Below are positions 21,515-36,500 of a stretch of 64,000 bases of DNA, in pieces (the stretch's first letter is position 1; the number at the start of each line of letters is the position of its first letter). The stretch covers positions 26,540,719 to 26,604,718 of the forward strand of contig NC_054882.1 in NCBI RefSeq assembly GCF_018320785.1. The letters are read 5' to 3'. The notes under the pieces were generated by a model, which had not been told where the DNA came from, searched no databases, and saw nothing but the letters and a program-made list of their open reading frames with translations. Position numbers and translations under genes: made by a program. The DNA comes from Cheilinus undulatus (Eukaryota; Chordata; Actinopteri; Labriformes; Labridae).

Positions 21515-24500
21515 CTGTTTGGACACAGAAATGGGTCAGGAAAAAAAATCATTAAAAGCCTCTGAATTGTGAAGACATCAGAGTCCAGTGTAGACTCTTT
21601 CTGAGGGCTGGTTGAATGATATCCTGAATCTTCATCCAGTGTAAAGTTACTTTCTAAGACCTGCAGACACACAAGGGTTCAGTGAAAAGTGCATAACCAG
21701 TTCAGTTAGCAGGCAGTCCAAGTGTATGGGTAAAGAAAACCCATGTATGGAGGAACTGGAAATACTGCAGTATGAGTGTTTGATATGTAATAATAATGAT
21801 CATTTTATTTATATAGCACCTTTAAAACAAAGTTACAAAGTGCAACAAGTTAGAAAAAACTTTCTCTTACAGAGAACGCTCTGTCATCTTTAGTGACAAA
21901 GTGAGCTGTGGGAACTACAAGGATGCAACAACCTGAGGACTGAGGCAGGGGCTATGCTCATAGTGGTGTTAATAAATCAGTGATGTATGTTTGGGCCAGT
22001 CCGTGCAATGCTTTAAAAGTAATGAGTAAAAGTTTGAAACCAATCCTACACCTAGCCTGTAGCCAGCGAAGAGAAGCAAGAATGGGGGTGATATGTTTTT
22101 GGCTCTTTGTTTTGTGAGAAGTCTGGCTTCTGAATTTTGGATGAGCTAAAGATGGGAAACAGATTTCTGGGTGATACCAGCGTAAAGTGAATTGCAATAG
22201 TCAGGATGTGAAGAAATGAAATCATGGATGATTTTTTCGAGGTCTGGATAGGAGAGAAATTTCAGATTTTGCAATGTTTCCTATCTTGAGAAAACAGGAT
22301 TAAGTGACCTTGTTTATTGGAGTATCGAAGTTTAGTTCTGAGTCAAAAAATATACCTAAGTTGCAGTCAGAGTTTACAGATTTGCTTTAAAATTGCTTTT
22401 GAGGGTGGTGGCGAGAGTGGAAGGGCCAAATAACACTTATGAATTTGTTTCATTGAGCTGGCGGGAGTTTTGGGTACATCCAACATTTAATGTCTGAGAG
22501 ACAGCTCATAATGCGGGACGATTCACTGAGGTGGCTACGGGTCAGGGGTTAGCATATAGTTAGGTGTCATCAGCATAAAAATGATACTTAATATTATATT
22601 TTAAATAAGGTAACCCAGATGTGTATTGAAAACAACAGGGTACCAAGAATGGAACCCTGTGGTACACCACAAGCGAGGGAGGCAGGGGATGAGATATCAG
22701 ATAGATAAGGACAAAACCAACCCAGAACAGTGTCTTTGATGTCAAGGTACTGCTCAAGGCAGTTCAGGAGGATGCCACATAGTAGAAGATGGGCTAAAAA
22801 GAAAACTTAAAGGGAAATTTATCTCACTTTAAACTTAAATCTGACCTTTTTAACAGTAAGGCATACTTTGGCTTTATTGCATCTTAATGCTTAATTATGT
22901 TCAATAGCTAGTTTCCATCTTTTTGTTATCATAAAAGCAGTTCATTTAAAAATAAATTCCAAAATTTTCAGGGTGAGCAGCATCAATGAAAAGAGATGAA
23001 CTGTTCAACCTGTTTACACCTGTAGTTTTTTCCTGCCTGTCTTGTAAATTCAGTTAAAATATTAATTTAAATTCACTCAGAGCGAGCAGGTACAGGTGAT
23101 GGCATTTATATCCTGCCGACATCAGGCATGAGTTCATACTCTTTTTTTGTTCACCAGTATGTATTGAACACTTATTGACATAGTACATCTAGTATGACCG
23201 CTTAGATGTAATATTGATTTAATGGCATAAAATGTTATTAAAGCATCAGACTCTATTGCTTTATGTAATTTCTGCACCATCCTGAGACAACCACACCCCC
23301 AAACTTCCCACTGTGAGCTGCATGTGTGACCAGGTAAATCACTGAGATTTTAGTGAAAAATTATTCAGGAGTATATGTGTGAAAAAGGCTTTGGTCCAGT
23401 GTAATGTCTAATTCAGAGAGAAAAAAATCAAACCAGCCGCCTGCTTTGGGAGAAATCTGTTCCATTAGAGACCTGAGAGTAATCCAAAATAGTTACCTTA
23501 TATACTTGACCTAAATAATAACAGCTGAAGATTCATATTTGCGCATGTATTTTAATTGGTTCTTAGGAGGAATGCATGCACTGCAGACGACTTAGCAGTT
23601 AGGTCGCATCCCATGATCATGGGTGGCCCAGTTTCAAGCCTGGCCTGAGGCTCCTTTCCTGCATTACAATCCCCACTATTTCATCCCTGTTTCCAACTCT
23701 ATCCACTGCCCCCTCTGTAGGCAGAAAAATAAATAGCCCTAAAATAAATCTTATGAAGAAGAAGAAGAAGAATGAATACACGTACCTGAATATGGATCCA
23801 CTGGTCGTGGCTGTGGTCGATGAATGGGGACACGTACAGGTGGCTGCTGAATACTGTAGTCATTGTCGTTGAAGATAGAAATGCTCTCAGGGATGTCATA
23901 TGATCCTGCAGGGCTGCCATAATTATCAAAGTAAGGAGGAACAGGATCCTCAGGACCCTCCATTCCATACTCATATCCTGGCTGCTCTCGCAGACTGTCA
24001 GAGCTTCCTCTTCGAGGCAGGTTGCACATTATTGCGAAGTCATCTGCAATCAGCAGCACAGAGAACAAAGTTGTATTATGTGTAAAAATAAAAAAGCTGT
24101 GTTCGAGCTAAGACAAATCTTTGAGCAGAGTCTATTTAAGATGGATATTGTCACTCACCAGACTCTTTCCGGGGACAGAAGGCACACTGTCCGCTCCAGG
24201 CAACGCCATACAGACAGCAGCACTCTGTGTATGTGGTTCTGCGTCCATGGAGAGGATCTGAACACATGTTGTCTCCCTGCAGACGCTGCCAGCAGATACC
24301 CATGTGCACATCGTTATCAAGCTCTAGAGTTTCTGAGGAAAAGAAAGAAGAGATATTCACATTGTTAAAAAATAAATGCACTGCTGTCTACATGACCAAA
24401 ACTCATTCTGTGGTAGTAAAAGAAAACACATCAGTGCCACTGCCAAGAATTGCACACTACACTATTAAGCTTCTGTCTGAGTTATTTTTTCTTCTTTCCT

Positions 24501-27500
24501 TTATTTTTATGCCTTTGTTTTGATCTTTTTTAACTGACTTTACTGACTGTTTTAAGAGTAATTGTGTTTGTAATGTTTCTTCTTATGCTCTTCTTACTCC
24601 TTTTTGAATATTTAAACCAAAGTATTATTTTTATTATGTTCTGTTTATATTTTTTTTTTTTGTCTGTCCGCTATTTTATGATTCCTGTCCATTTATGTTA
24701 ATTTTACATTTTTACATGTTCAAAATAAACCATCAATGTCTTGCATGGAGTAATGTAAACACAACCTTGTTGCATTACACAACCTGACCATTACACAAAC
24801 AGGGACTGTAATGACGTTGTATTCACATACTTAAATATGGAGTTGACCCCCCTTTTGCAGCTCTAACAACCTCCACTCTTCTTGAAAGGCTTTCCAAAAG
24901 ATTTAGTAGTGTTTTTGTGGGAATTTGTACACATTCATTCTGTAGAGCATTTATGAGGTCAGGCACTGATGTTGGACGAGAACACCTGGCCCATGATCTC
25001 CAATCCAGTTCATCCCAAAGATGTTCCATTGGGTTGAGATCAGGGCTCTCTGAGGGCCCGTCAAGTTCATCCACTGAGCTCACAAAACCATATCTTTATA
25101 GTCTTTGCTTTGTGTGCTGGGGCACAGTCATCTTGGAATAGAAAAGGGCCTTTCCCTAACTGTTGCCACAAAGTTCAGCATTGTCCAAATTGTTTAGATA
25201 TGCTGAAGCATTCAGATTGGCCTTCACTTGAGATTAGAGGCCAGGCCAAACCCTGATAAACGACCACATACCATTATCCCTCCACCACACTTCACAGTTG
25301 GCACAGTGCATTCAGTCAGGTAACGTTCTCCCAGCATTCATCAGACACCAGACCTGTCCATCTGATTGCCTAACAAGCAGGATTCGTCACTCGACAGAAC
25401 ATGTTTCCACTGCTCCACAGTCTAGTATCAGTGCACTTCAGACCACTCCATCCAACACTTGGCCTTCGACTTGGTGATGTGAGGCTTGCATGCAGCTGCT
25501 CAGCCATGGAAACCCATACCAAGAAGCTCCCACTGCACAGTTTTTGTGCTTATATAAATGCCAGTGTAAGTTCAGAACTCTTCAGCTATGGAATCAGCAG
25601 AGTGTTGGTGACTTTTATGCACCAGGCGCCTTAGCAGTTGTTGACCCTGATCTGTAACTCTACGTGGTCTTCTGTTGCATGGCTGAGTTGCTGTTGTTCC
25701 TAAACTCTTCCTCTTTCAGGTACTACTACTTATAGCTACTGTGGAATATCCAGCAGGGATGAAATTTCATGAACTGCTTCATTGCAAAGGTGGCATCCAT
25801 CACATTACCACGCTTTAAGTCAGTGAGCACTGGAGAACAACCCATTTTGTATCATAAATGTATGAAAATGGAGACAGCATGGCTAGGTGCTTGATGTTAG
25901 ACACCTAGAAACACCTGAATTCAATAGCAGGTGTGGCCAAATACGTTTTAATTAATATGAGTAACCAAAATTTGTGTAATTAATGCATAAATATTAAATG
26001 CTGTCAAACCTTCTGTGGTGTTGACACTGATGCAGCGCCGCCGTGTGCTGTCTAGGACTAATGGAGGACTGCAGAAACAGTTGAAAGAGCCAGCTGTGTT
26101 TACACAAGCGCCATCCTCACAGGCATTTCCAAATCCACACTCATCATAGTCTGAAAACACATTACAAAAAGAAGGAAATTGGCATGAAAAGACACAAAAC
26201 TAAAATACAATAGTGATTTATATCTTTCAGGAGCAAAGATAAAAATGCCAACAATGACTGAAGACCTTCAAAGTAAACATTTAAACAAGGCTCCATTACA
26301 TAAAGTATGATGACCTCCTAAGTTTATTGTTTTATGAGTGATGAAAGGGGATAAATTGAAAAATTGATGCAATTTCTTACCCACACACCCCAGACGAATG
26401 TTGTCATAGTAAAAACCAGAGCGACAGTAGCAGGTGTAGGTAGAAAAGAGATTTGAACACTGTCCATTCTTACAAATGTCTGATCCAAACATTTCACACT
26501 CATTTGCATCTGAGGAAAGAGAGAGTTCACTTGTTGGTGTTACATAAGTCAGACACAAAGCAATGCCGATGAATGATGACACTGTTTCTGAAAACATTAA
26601 CTGCTCTTGAGAGGAGCTGCCAGCACACACTGTGGTGACAGTAGTTAGTCAGGTATGCCAGCAGGTATCCCAGTAAGCTCTTACTAGCTGTAGAGACAGC
26701 CTTGTAAAGTGGTGAGGAATTATATGTGTCTATCTGGCTTTTAAGTTTATGTAGGTGGAAATAAAACAGACTGACACTGCACCTTTCTCTGCCAATGTAC
26801 AGTTTTCTAGGAGGGGAAGCTATAAAAGCTAGAGCATAAATAAAATATGTGTTTATGAGAGTACCTATGTAAGGGCGCTGTTCTCCGAGACTCTGTGTCG
26901 AGGAAACAGGGAGAGGTAATAGTCCACTGCCATGAGGGCACAACCGGTTATAATCATCTGGAACACAAAGATTACCTTCATTAGAACAGACGAGGATGTA
27001 ACAAGAACAAAATGCACTGACTAATCCTGTTTTTTTTCTGTCAGGATTTCTACAGATCATAAGTCTTTTGTTGTACCTCTCCCTGGGATAGGACAGGCAT
27101 GGATCTCACAGTTGTCTCCCCAGCCTGCTCCCACCGTGCAGCAGCACTCCTGCTTGGTGGTGTTACGAGACAGGACGTTGTCACAGAAGTTGGCATCATT
27201 TAAGTTGTAGTAACACTCTTTTCTCTCCTCAGAGTAAATGAAAGGAGGGAGTTCGACTACAGGGCCAGAGTTGGTACCTGCAGATGAACACAGGACAAGG
27301 AGGTCAAGGGAAAGGCATCTGTATAGGTGGTACATATTATGACATTAAGATAAGCCAACTTTGAGGCATATCTTAACAATCACACTCTTAAAATCTTAAA
27401 ATTTAACACATTTGGAGTTTTGTTGCATGGTGAGAAACTTTACAGATATTCTTCTCTCTAATTGGAAACATGCACACAAGATTTAAAATAATGCCACATC

Positions 27501-30500
27501 AGGAGAGAAAAGACAAGCCTCAATTTAAATTATTCATTTGCAGAGATGCTGCGAAATCTAGCTGAGTTTTCATCAGCAAGACCTGAAGATGACATTAGAC
27601 CTGACCCTTTCAGTATGCTTGCTAATGTTAGTCTGAGCCTTGAATAATTTCAGTTGCTTGTCTCCTGTTTCTTTCTTTCCTCATATCTTATTCCCTATGC
27701 TCTTGGAAAGTACTGACAAATCATTTAGAGTTTTAACCTCTTTAATTTCTAAGATGTTGGATATCATGAGGGCTGTCATCATGATTCTGCCAATCATTAC
27801 CAGAAATGATTCAAAGTCAAATTACCAGATACTATGGGTCCAATATCCCTGTAAACCACAGAACAAAACAAGACTAGTTCACTAAGGCAAGATAGGGTCC
27901 AACTTTAGAAGACACTATGGTATGATGCACTAAGATAATCATGACATGATATGATTTAAATTGATAGGATTAGATTTAAAAAAGTTACACCACATTATGA
28001 TACAGTATGTTGTGATACAATATGTGCTGTGACACCTATCAGTTGTGATAAGATCTACTGAGATATGATAATTTGTGATACCATACAGCTCTGATACATT
28101 GTGATGCAATGGGTTGCAACTGGCTGCGTCGTGATACGATGCACTATGAGGCTTTGCAATACGATGCGTTGCGATATGATGTGTTGCAATCAATGTGTTG
28201 CAATACGATGTGTTGCTATAGGATGCATTGCATTACCATACAATTTGTTGCAATACAATGCCTTGCATTACACTGCAACACATTGTTTTGCATTGTTTTG
28301 CAAGGCACTATACATCAGTTGCTGTACGACGGCTGTGATACAATTAGTAGTGATACGATTAGAGGCAATGCAGTTAGGAATAATGCAATTAGAGGTGATA
28401 TGATTAGTGGCAGTGCAATATGACATGTTATAGTAGTATGTTGTGATGCATTGCAATACAACACATTGTAATATACTTTGTGAAACAATACATTGCAATA
28501 CGACACATTGCAGTATGATGTGTTGCAATGCTACATGATATTCTTATTGCTATATGTTATTTTGTCAAACACTGTGATATGATACAATACGCTGAGATAC
28601 ACTTATTGTCCTTTTCTGACATTTTGTACTGGACTTTGAATTACATACAAATAAACCCAGGATACTTGACATCAGTTGGGTTACAGCAGTTTTTACACAT
28701 TAAATGTAAAGTAGTATCATGAGACAATAAAAGAAGTGACTGCATGCCTCCAGCAGGCAGTGTATTCCCCTCGCCACTGCTGAGCCCGGTCATTCGTCCA
28801 AAGGCATGGGCTCAGGCATTTCACCCTTAAGCTGCTGGCTTAGCCAAATGGAAACACTGGCATTTGAGTCAACACACCATTCACTCTCACATGATTGATT
28901 CACACACGTCAAAAGCAAACAGAGGAATGTGGCAAAAAAGTACACAAAGGCATAGCTGGGGTTTAGTGCCCAGTCAGAAGAAAAAACATCCCAGCTGCGG
29001 GTGCGCCGCTTAATAATATAAATACGCCCAAATCGTGTACACAAACGCCTATCAGGCTGGAAATGTGATGCTTTTCTGTGACAAAGTTTTTCATTCCAGG
29101 ATTGCAATACAGAGCATAGCTGTAACCTTGACACTTATGATCATTTTGCACGAAATAGAGGGATGATCTTAGCACTACTAGCCAACAGCTACACCTTATC
29201 CCTGTTTGTCTTGATGTGGAAGGGTTTACAGTAACTAGGCCCTCAGGATATTTACTTGGCTCTACCCGAGGTGTTGCTTCATCATTCCTTTAAGGGATTA
29301 GTCTAACACAAATTTTTGCAGGAATCCCACCCAAACATAAGCCAGGATCATAAAACAAATGGAAAGAACCAGGTCAAAAAGATACTCTAGGAGACACAGA
29401 GTAAGCCTTGTCCACCTCTGTACTGTCACTGTTTGGATAATGAGAGATGGCTCATTAAATCAGGGAAAACTCCGTCTCCCCGTGATGGGATGGAGAATTA
29501 AGTCCAGTGAGTCACTGTGAGTGCTTGTCTTGCTTTATTACCCAGAGAGTGGCACTGGCTGGTGATGGGATCAAATTCCTCATTGTCGTTGGGGCAGATG
29601 CACAGGAAGCTGCCATCGAAGTTCTCACACAGGGCCTCTCCGCACAGCGCCAGGCTCATCTCGCACTCGTTCACATCTGAGAGACAGGAGAGGAGGTAGA
29701 GAGATCAGGGATGAGACAAAGGCATGTGCCCAAGAGGGTCATGGCAGTGGGAGTTTTTATCACTAAAATAATATTAATCACCTGGTTAGCACCTAGAAGG
29801 TCTTTAAATAGACAAAGATTTTTGTCCAGTGACTGAATTACCTGAGATTTCTTTAAACAAAGTAAAATTGTGCATTATCTTTTTCTGAGAACAAGAGATT
29901 ACTTTTTTGTTTGCTACAATTTAGAAACATGAAATGAGTGAAGGTTTGCAAATTTGCTAAGTAAGATACACCAAACAGGATTCAAAGTTGCACACAGCAA
30001 CTACTAAGATTAATCAATGGATACTGTTTCAAAACTTTTTTATTGAATTCCTTTGGTACAACCATGCTAGACTGGTATAGTGATTTCCTTAAGTAAAAAC
30101 AGCAAACAGGCTATAACTCAGAAATGTTAAGTCAAAAGATTTCAGTGTTGTTTTTTGACTTTTTATTTTTCATACAGAAACATGGTCTAATTCTGATAAA
30201 ACTGCTGCTATACTATAGCTATATCGGAACTAATCTCTTCAGCCATTGCTGTTGGCTTTCTATACATCTTAACCCTGCCCATAGCTACCGTCTTGTTCAC
30301 ATTTAAAGCCCCTTGCTGCAAACTTTGCGATGTAACGTTATTGTAAGCTAGCTAATTACCGCTAACGTTGGCTCAGCATATCATCTTTTTAACTCAGTAT
30401 TTTTGCTCTTTGACAATCAAACAAAACTGTAGCAAGAGGTTTAGTTAAAGCCCACCCATCTTAGAACCCTTAAATCACAGAGTCATTCCAACATTATAAA

Positions 30501-33500
30501 TAAATAATCATTAAACTGCATCCCATTAATGCTGTGGTTCTTAATGGTCAAAAAAACATTAACCAGAACGGAATGAGTCAAACTCTCTTAGGGGACTACT
30601 GTCATTCGTTGCTCTTCTGAGTATTTATTCCCATCATATCTCTCATTAGTATGTGGGAATGACTCACAATAAAGCACAGTTATAATACTGTAATATTTCC
30701 TGTCATCTGGAACGACAGCGTGACTCTCTGATGTATTCTTCACCAACAATGGAGCTCTATGTTACATCAGGCTTTTGGCTTCATTGGAAATACTTGTTAG
30801 CAGGATTGTTCATGTTGGTTTTGGACCTTATTCGGGGTTTTTAGTAAAACTTTTCCCCATACTAATCTATTAGGCAATAATTTAAGGTGAAGTCCTATTG
30901 TAGCTCGGATACAGACCAACACATCTGGTCACATCTCCTGGCGGGTTGGTGTATCCTTGGTCACACTGGCAGCGGAAGGAGCCATCGGTGTTCTCGCAGA
31001 AACCATGGTTCCCACAGATGGTTTCATTAATGCACTCATCAATATCTGTAAGATGAGAGCACACAGAGAGAGGGGAGAGTCACATTAATATTTACAACCT
31101 TGATCTGCTCAATACACTTTCAAACTGCCTTGGTAAACACAGTGCCGCTATTCCAAAATAAACAGCACTACCAATTTGACCCCACTAACAATAACAGCAG
31201 AAATCACCACCATCATAACATGTCAAGGACCCTGTACAGATCAGACAATTCATTAAGAGGCTTTTCAAACTTCAGTGTTTGTAAATAGATTTATGGAGCC
31301 CTTGTCTGAGTGTTGCTGAGAGTCGTGTGGGTCTGGAAAACTGCAATTGAGTGATGTGAGATGTGACAATTAGGTCACTGGGATGTTGGCAAAAGGTTTG
31401 AGATGGAGGAGTTGACATTGTGCAGACACTCTGCAGACAGTGTGAGAAAGATGGCTTCCAGTTTAAGTTTGGCATGAAGAGACTTTTTAACAGGCTTTGA
31501 CATCAACTGCTTTCCTTTTCAATTAAGGCCTATGTGAAGAGCAGTTCACTGGCTGTGAAACAGTAAAAATGAAATGGGTGTCTCTCTTTGAGCTACAAAA
31601 GCAAAGGAAGCAATCAGGATCAAGACTTGAAAATACACTGTATGGACAAAAATATTTGGCCATCTGGCAATTACACCAACAGGGACTGTAATGGTATTGT
31701 ATTCACAAACATGTACTTGAACATGTAGTTGGCAATGGGTCTGATCAAAACACCTGAATTTTATCATTAACAGGTGTGGCCAACTGTTGTGGGGTAGGTT
31801 GAAAACAAGGTGGATAGCAGCACTCTGCTGCCACAGTTTATACTTCTTGGCAAGGATTCTCAATAGAAATGGAAGTGACTCTTAAAAAACATGATGGGAT
31901 TGATGCATGTAAAAGACAAAATCAACAGACATTATACATCTCTTTGTCCATAGGGGGTGCCAAAATCAACTCAAACTAAAAGCTGTTCAGGAGCTTTAAT
32001 TAACATAGTTATTTAAGCCTGTTGTCATGGGTTCAAATTCAGCTAAAGATCTTTGTAAAAGCTCATTGTTACAATGTCAGAGTTCCAAGCACAGGATTTG
32101 ATTTTAGGCTGGAAAACTGATGTAACAGATCAAATCTGGTGCGCTCCAGCCTACAGTACTTTAATGTCCATCTGGCAATAACTCATACAACAAGTTTCAT
32201 AAGAAACAGTGGAGACAGGGTGTGCGATATGCCAGTGTGTGAGTGAGAGACAGTGATGCTGAGGCTGTTAACAGTGGGCCTAGGAACAGCGGTGCTCACT
32301 CCATACCACTTGCTGTTTAATGGCAACATTTGCTAGAAATATCTTACACACATGGTTTAATATAAACCTCTTAAAGAGGGGGGTTTGGTGTCTGATACAC
32401 AGGAGGGAAAGTCTGATTCAAATGTTGTTTAAAAACAATCCGAAAGTGTAAAAATGACACTTAAGTTTTGTGAGTGTTCCCTGGTCAGTCTGGCTCACCA
32501 CTGGTCAGTGTTAACGCAACTCATTTTGACAAGTTGTGACATAACCAGCATTGTTGAGTGTTACTGAATTTACCAAATTTATTTTAATGAATGTTTATTT
32601 GTTCTGTTCATAAACAGTCAGAAAAAATGCCTGCTCATCTGCTCCCATCCTTAGTCTGGTCTTTTGAAGAACAGTTTATGAGAAATTTGTTCTGAAACTT
32701 TTGTTCAAAAACACATCTTGTTCTTTTCAGTTGTGACATAAAAATCCCCGAGGTCAACGGAAACTCCTCAGTCAGAGATAAAAGGAGGCGTTTGTATGTT
32801 TTCTGTAAGTCATTAAGTTTGGAACAATATAGCAGAAAGGCTGTTACTTGATATGAATTGTTTTTATGAAATTAGAGGACGGGACAAACCAAGCTTTGAC
32901 TCTTTCAGAAAAATTCTGACTAAATGTTTTGCTCATTTCTTTGTTTCATAACAAGCTTCCATAACTATTCCCTTCAGACTTTCCATGACTTCTATTAACC
33001 TCACCACAGTCGCATTATGTTCATGAAAAACAGGAAGACCAAACTCAAATACAGAAAAATGCAATGAAACACAGGTTATCTGTCTCATCAGTGTCACATC
33101 ATGGTAGAAGAGACAGCATTAAATGTACATGTTACGCTATCAGAGTTTTATCTACGTTATTTCCCTCAGATTATTCAGTATGAGCTCAAATGAAATCATC
33201 AATTTTGTCAACACTGCAGCGCAGAAAAGAAGCTAAAATGTTTAAGAAAATTAAGCAGATAATCTGATGTTTACAATAAGCTATGGATTCATGTGACAAC
33301 ATTTTGTTGACGAATATTTCTTAGAGTTTTACGGGGCGGAGCCAATTCAGTCAGCAGTAAATGTACTGCATGAGTTAGCAAAGGGATATCAGATCATCCA
33401 TATTTTATATTCAGCATAGTACCTGTATCAGGAATGATGTTAGCCTAGTGGTTATGTCCATTTGACCCATGCACAAAGCCAGTTGCCCTCAAAGAGGTGG

Positions 33501-36500
33501 TCCAGGGTCATATCTGGCCCGTGGCTCCTTTTTCCAAATGTCACTCGCCACTCTCTCTCCAATACTTATCAATCATGCACATGTATTGACAACTTATGCC
33601 AGACAATGGCAAGCTTTACTGGGACACATTTTGATGTTTTGGAAACAGACAGCAAAGTTGCTTTTTGAAATGTTCACTGGAGGCCCCCAACATCGAAGGA
33701 TTTAATGTTGCACAGACTCATCCACAGTCAGTCACTAAGCCTTCCCTAATACTGGCATGAGAAAAACAAATGAGCACACTCAACCTTAAAAATGCTATAG
33801 GAGATTATTTAAGACAGGTGAGATGATGTAGAATGTTTCTTGACCCCCAAGGGGGTCTGGACCCCCACTGTTGGATCCACTGTATTATTCCAACCTATTT
33901 TTACCTTATTTTATCTTTATTTATTATATATTTATTTACATATATTTTATTTATTTTCTCAGGGCAATATTTGGATTTTTATTTTGACCATAAAAGTATA
34001 TTTTCTACAAAACATAGTCACCGTCTGTCATCAGGTTGTTGTTGTTTGTCTCTCCAAACAGGCAGATGAGGCCTGGTGTTACTGTGACTGTAAAAAAATG
34101 CATCTTGTACATGTAATCCAAAAAAAAAATTATTTTTTTTTACGTTACTGGTATATCTGAAAAACAATAAATTTATCATTTATGGTTGAATCAAATGCTG
34201 TGTTTCTTATTTTTGTCTGTTTCTAAAACAAACTTTCACAAAGAGTATGTGTGTTTTGATAAATAAGAAAATTTCTGCACACTAGCTATCGACAAAAAAT
34301 CCAACAGCGAACATAAAATACTTCCTTAGTACATAAAAAATAAGCCACCTTCATCACAGATTTTCAGACCAAAACAAAGGCTTTCTACCCTTCATCTCCC
34401 ATCCCCGACTGTTTCACCACCAAGTGTCAACCAAAAGTGACTTACAAAGGTTTGTAAATAAGAGATTGGTTCTCCTTCAGTTTTTCTTGAGAAAACAACT
34501 AGTATTGTATGAATTGTATTGTATGTATGGCATTGTACAAAAACATGTCTGTAACATGTTTAAGCCGCTGAGAGTCACAAAACAAGCTGCATAACAGGAG
34601 AGCGTTTGAGCTGAGACCAACAAACCCAGGGGGAGTTTGACTTCAATCTCTTTTTCCAAAGTCCAAAATATATTTACATATGGTGTTTAAATTGTACTGT
34701 ATTACCATTTAAAATCCATGCACCTTACTTTTGGAACCTTACTGCTTGGAATGGATAAACCAAATATTTTAACTCACATAGAAGTTAATTGTTGTCAAAA
34801 AAAAAGAAGCAGTAAATTCACAGCCACTGAGACAGAAAGTCAAGACCAGCGTCTCCTCTGATGGGTAAATAAACTAATTTATAGACCCCATAGCCAATCC
34901 TGTAATGTTTAGGCTACTCTGATCAGCCTCTGAGTACTCAATAAGCTGTAGCAACTGGGGAAAGATAAAATGCGGTTCAGAAATAGACAAAGTGCCTGTC
35001 CAGAACCCTCACTTCCTTTTCGACAAAGGGAGCAGCTTTCTCAGGCTAAACCTCAGTCAGTTCTCCTGTCCTGACTTGGCCACTTCTTTAACAAGCCTCT
35101 GGGGTCAAAAACAAGGGGCGCCCACAGGCTCATAAAACTGCAGAGACAAAAATGGTCTTTATCATTCATAAAACAATTCACAGAAACTGCTGGGAAGTGC
35201 TTAAATGTCTTGAATAGACTTGTGGGCTCAAATGGCAGCAAAATGATAGAGGGAGAATAGATGTACACATACTGAGAACCGCCAACCCACTGGATTTGCA
35301 TTTTGCAGCTGAGGAATGAGATACTGAACTGGAGTAGAAGTGTTGACGTTTTTTTGATACAGTGAGACATAACATGTAATTGAGTAATACATTTTCTGGA
35401 ATATTATTCCCACAGCTCGATGAGGAGTGCTCTCAAATTAAGGTGAAAAGTATTGTATGTCAGAGTTTCTTCATGTGTGAAGACCTTAAGTGGAGTCAGG
35501 AATGTTGGAATGACACTGGTGGCCAGCTGGGAGGTCTGGGAAGAGGGTGATGAAAGCTCTTCACTAATATATGAAATAATCAGTGTCTGCCGGCAGCTTT
35601 TCATTCATGTGTGACGTGGAACAAAATCTGTTCAAACCACATGTTGGGAAGAGACGCAATCAAAGTATCATCTCAGGAAGGAATGACAGCATTGAAACCA
35701 CAATAACCTTAATGGCCTTATGTATATGTGTCTGTATGTGTTTGAGCGTCAGCATTACATGACCAGTTATTTAGATCCCCCATTCAAACAGAGGGTCAGC
35801 ATGCTAATAGCTTGTGTGAAAAAAAAACAGAAAATGAAGAGATCTTCAAAAAGATCTGGTCTCACACCAGCAGGATGTAGGGTTGCCTTTCTCAGTCTTT
35901 CCATGTAATAATCAGTTACATCAGGACGCATGCAGAGCTGCAAATTAACCAGAGGAAAGAGCTGAGGCAGAGGGGAAGATGAGGAGAGCACCCGGCACAA
36001 AAGGCACCTATCCTAGTGGTCTTACCCAAGAGGAGCCGCTTCCTGAATCTGCTGTGTTTTATTAAACGTGTTTCTAAGTGTGGGTTTCTGTTCCAGTGTG
36101 TTAATCTGGAGCACATGGTGGCAAGCATCAAGAATAAAGAATCAGTGACTGTTGGCTCACCCTCCATAGCCCACACTTCTCCCATATTCTTAGGGCAACC
36201 CCTCATCTGATTGGACCCAGATGTGGAGGTGATTTCACACACAGCTGGGCAAAGATGAGGTGTTCTATTCAGAGCACATATAACATCTACAACCTGTGTT
36301 GTGTTATCTTCATCGAGGATATGCCATGCTTGTGCTTATGTGAGAGAAAACTTCATCTCACATCTGGACAACAGCATGAGCAATCGCACATGGTAAAGTC
36401 TTTAGATTTCTAAGCAGTGGGAGGTTGGCAGAAGTATGACCACAGACAATTTCCGGCCTTGGGCAAGGCTTATTAAAGGTGGGGCACAGCCTGAGGGAGT

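Noticed and set aside
26527..27060. 177-codon minus-strand frame as an extended ltbp2 exon
   Set aside because: It reads through the intron and the exon at 26865-26957 in a frame that includes non-EGF intron sequence; only the 93-nt part has splice borders and the TB end motif.
28101..28528. Overlapping open frames of up to 104 codons on both strands
   Set aside because: They come from the 5-bp-period repeat, which avoids stops in many frames; codon content is repetitive and has no domain.
33430..33620. A tRNA gene
   Set aside because: Box-like motifs are present but no cloverleaf with an anticodon stem forms; the downstream body is that of a SINE.
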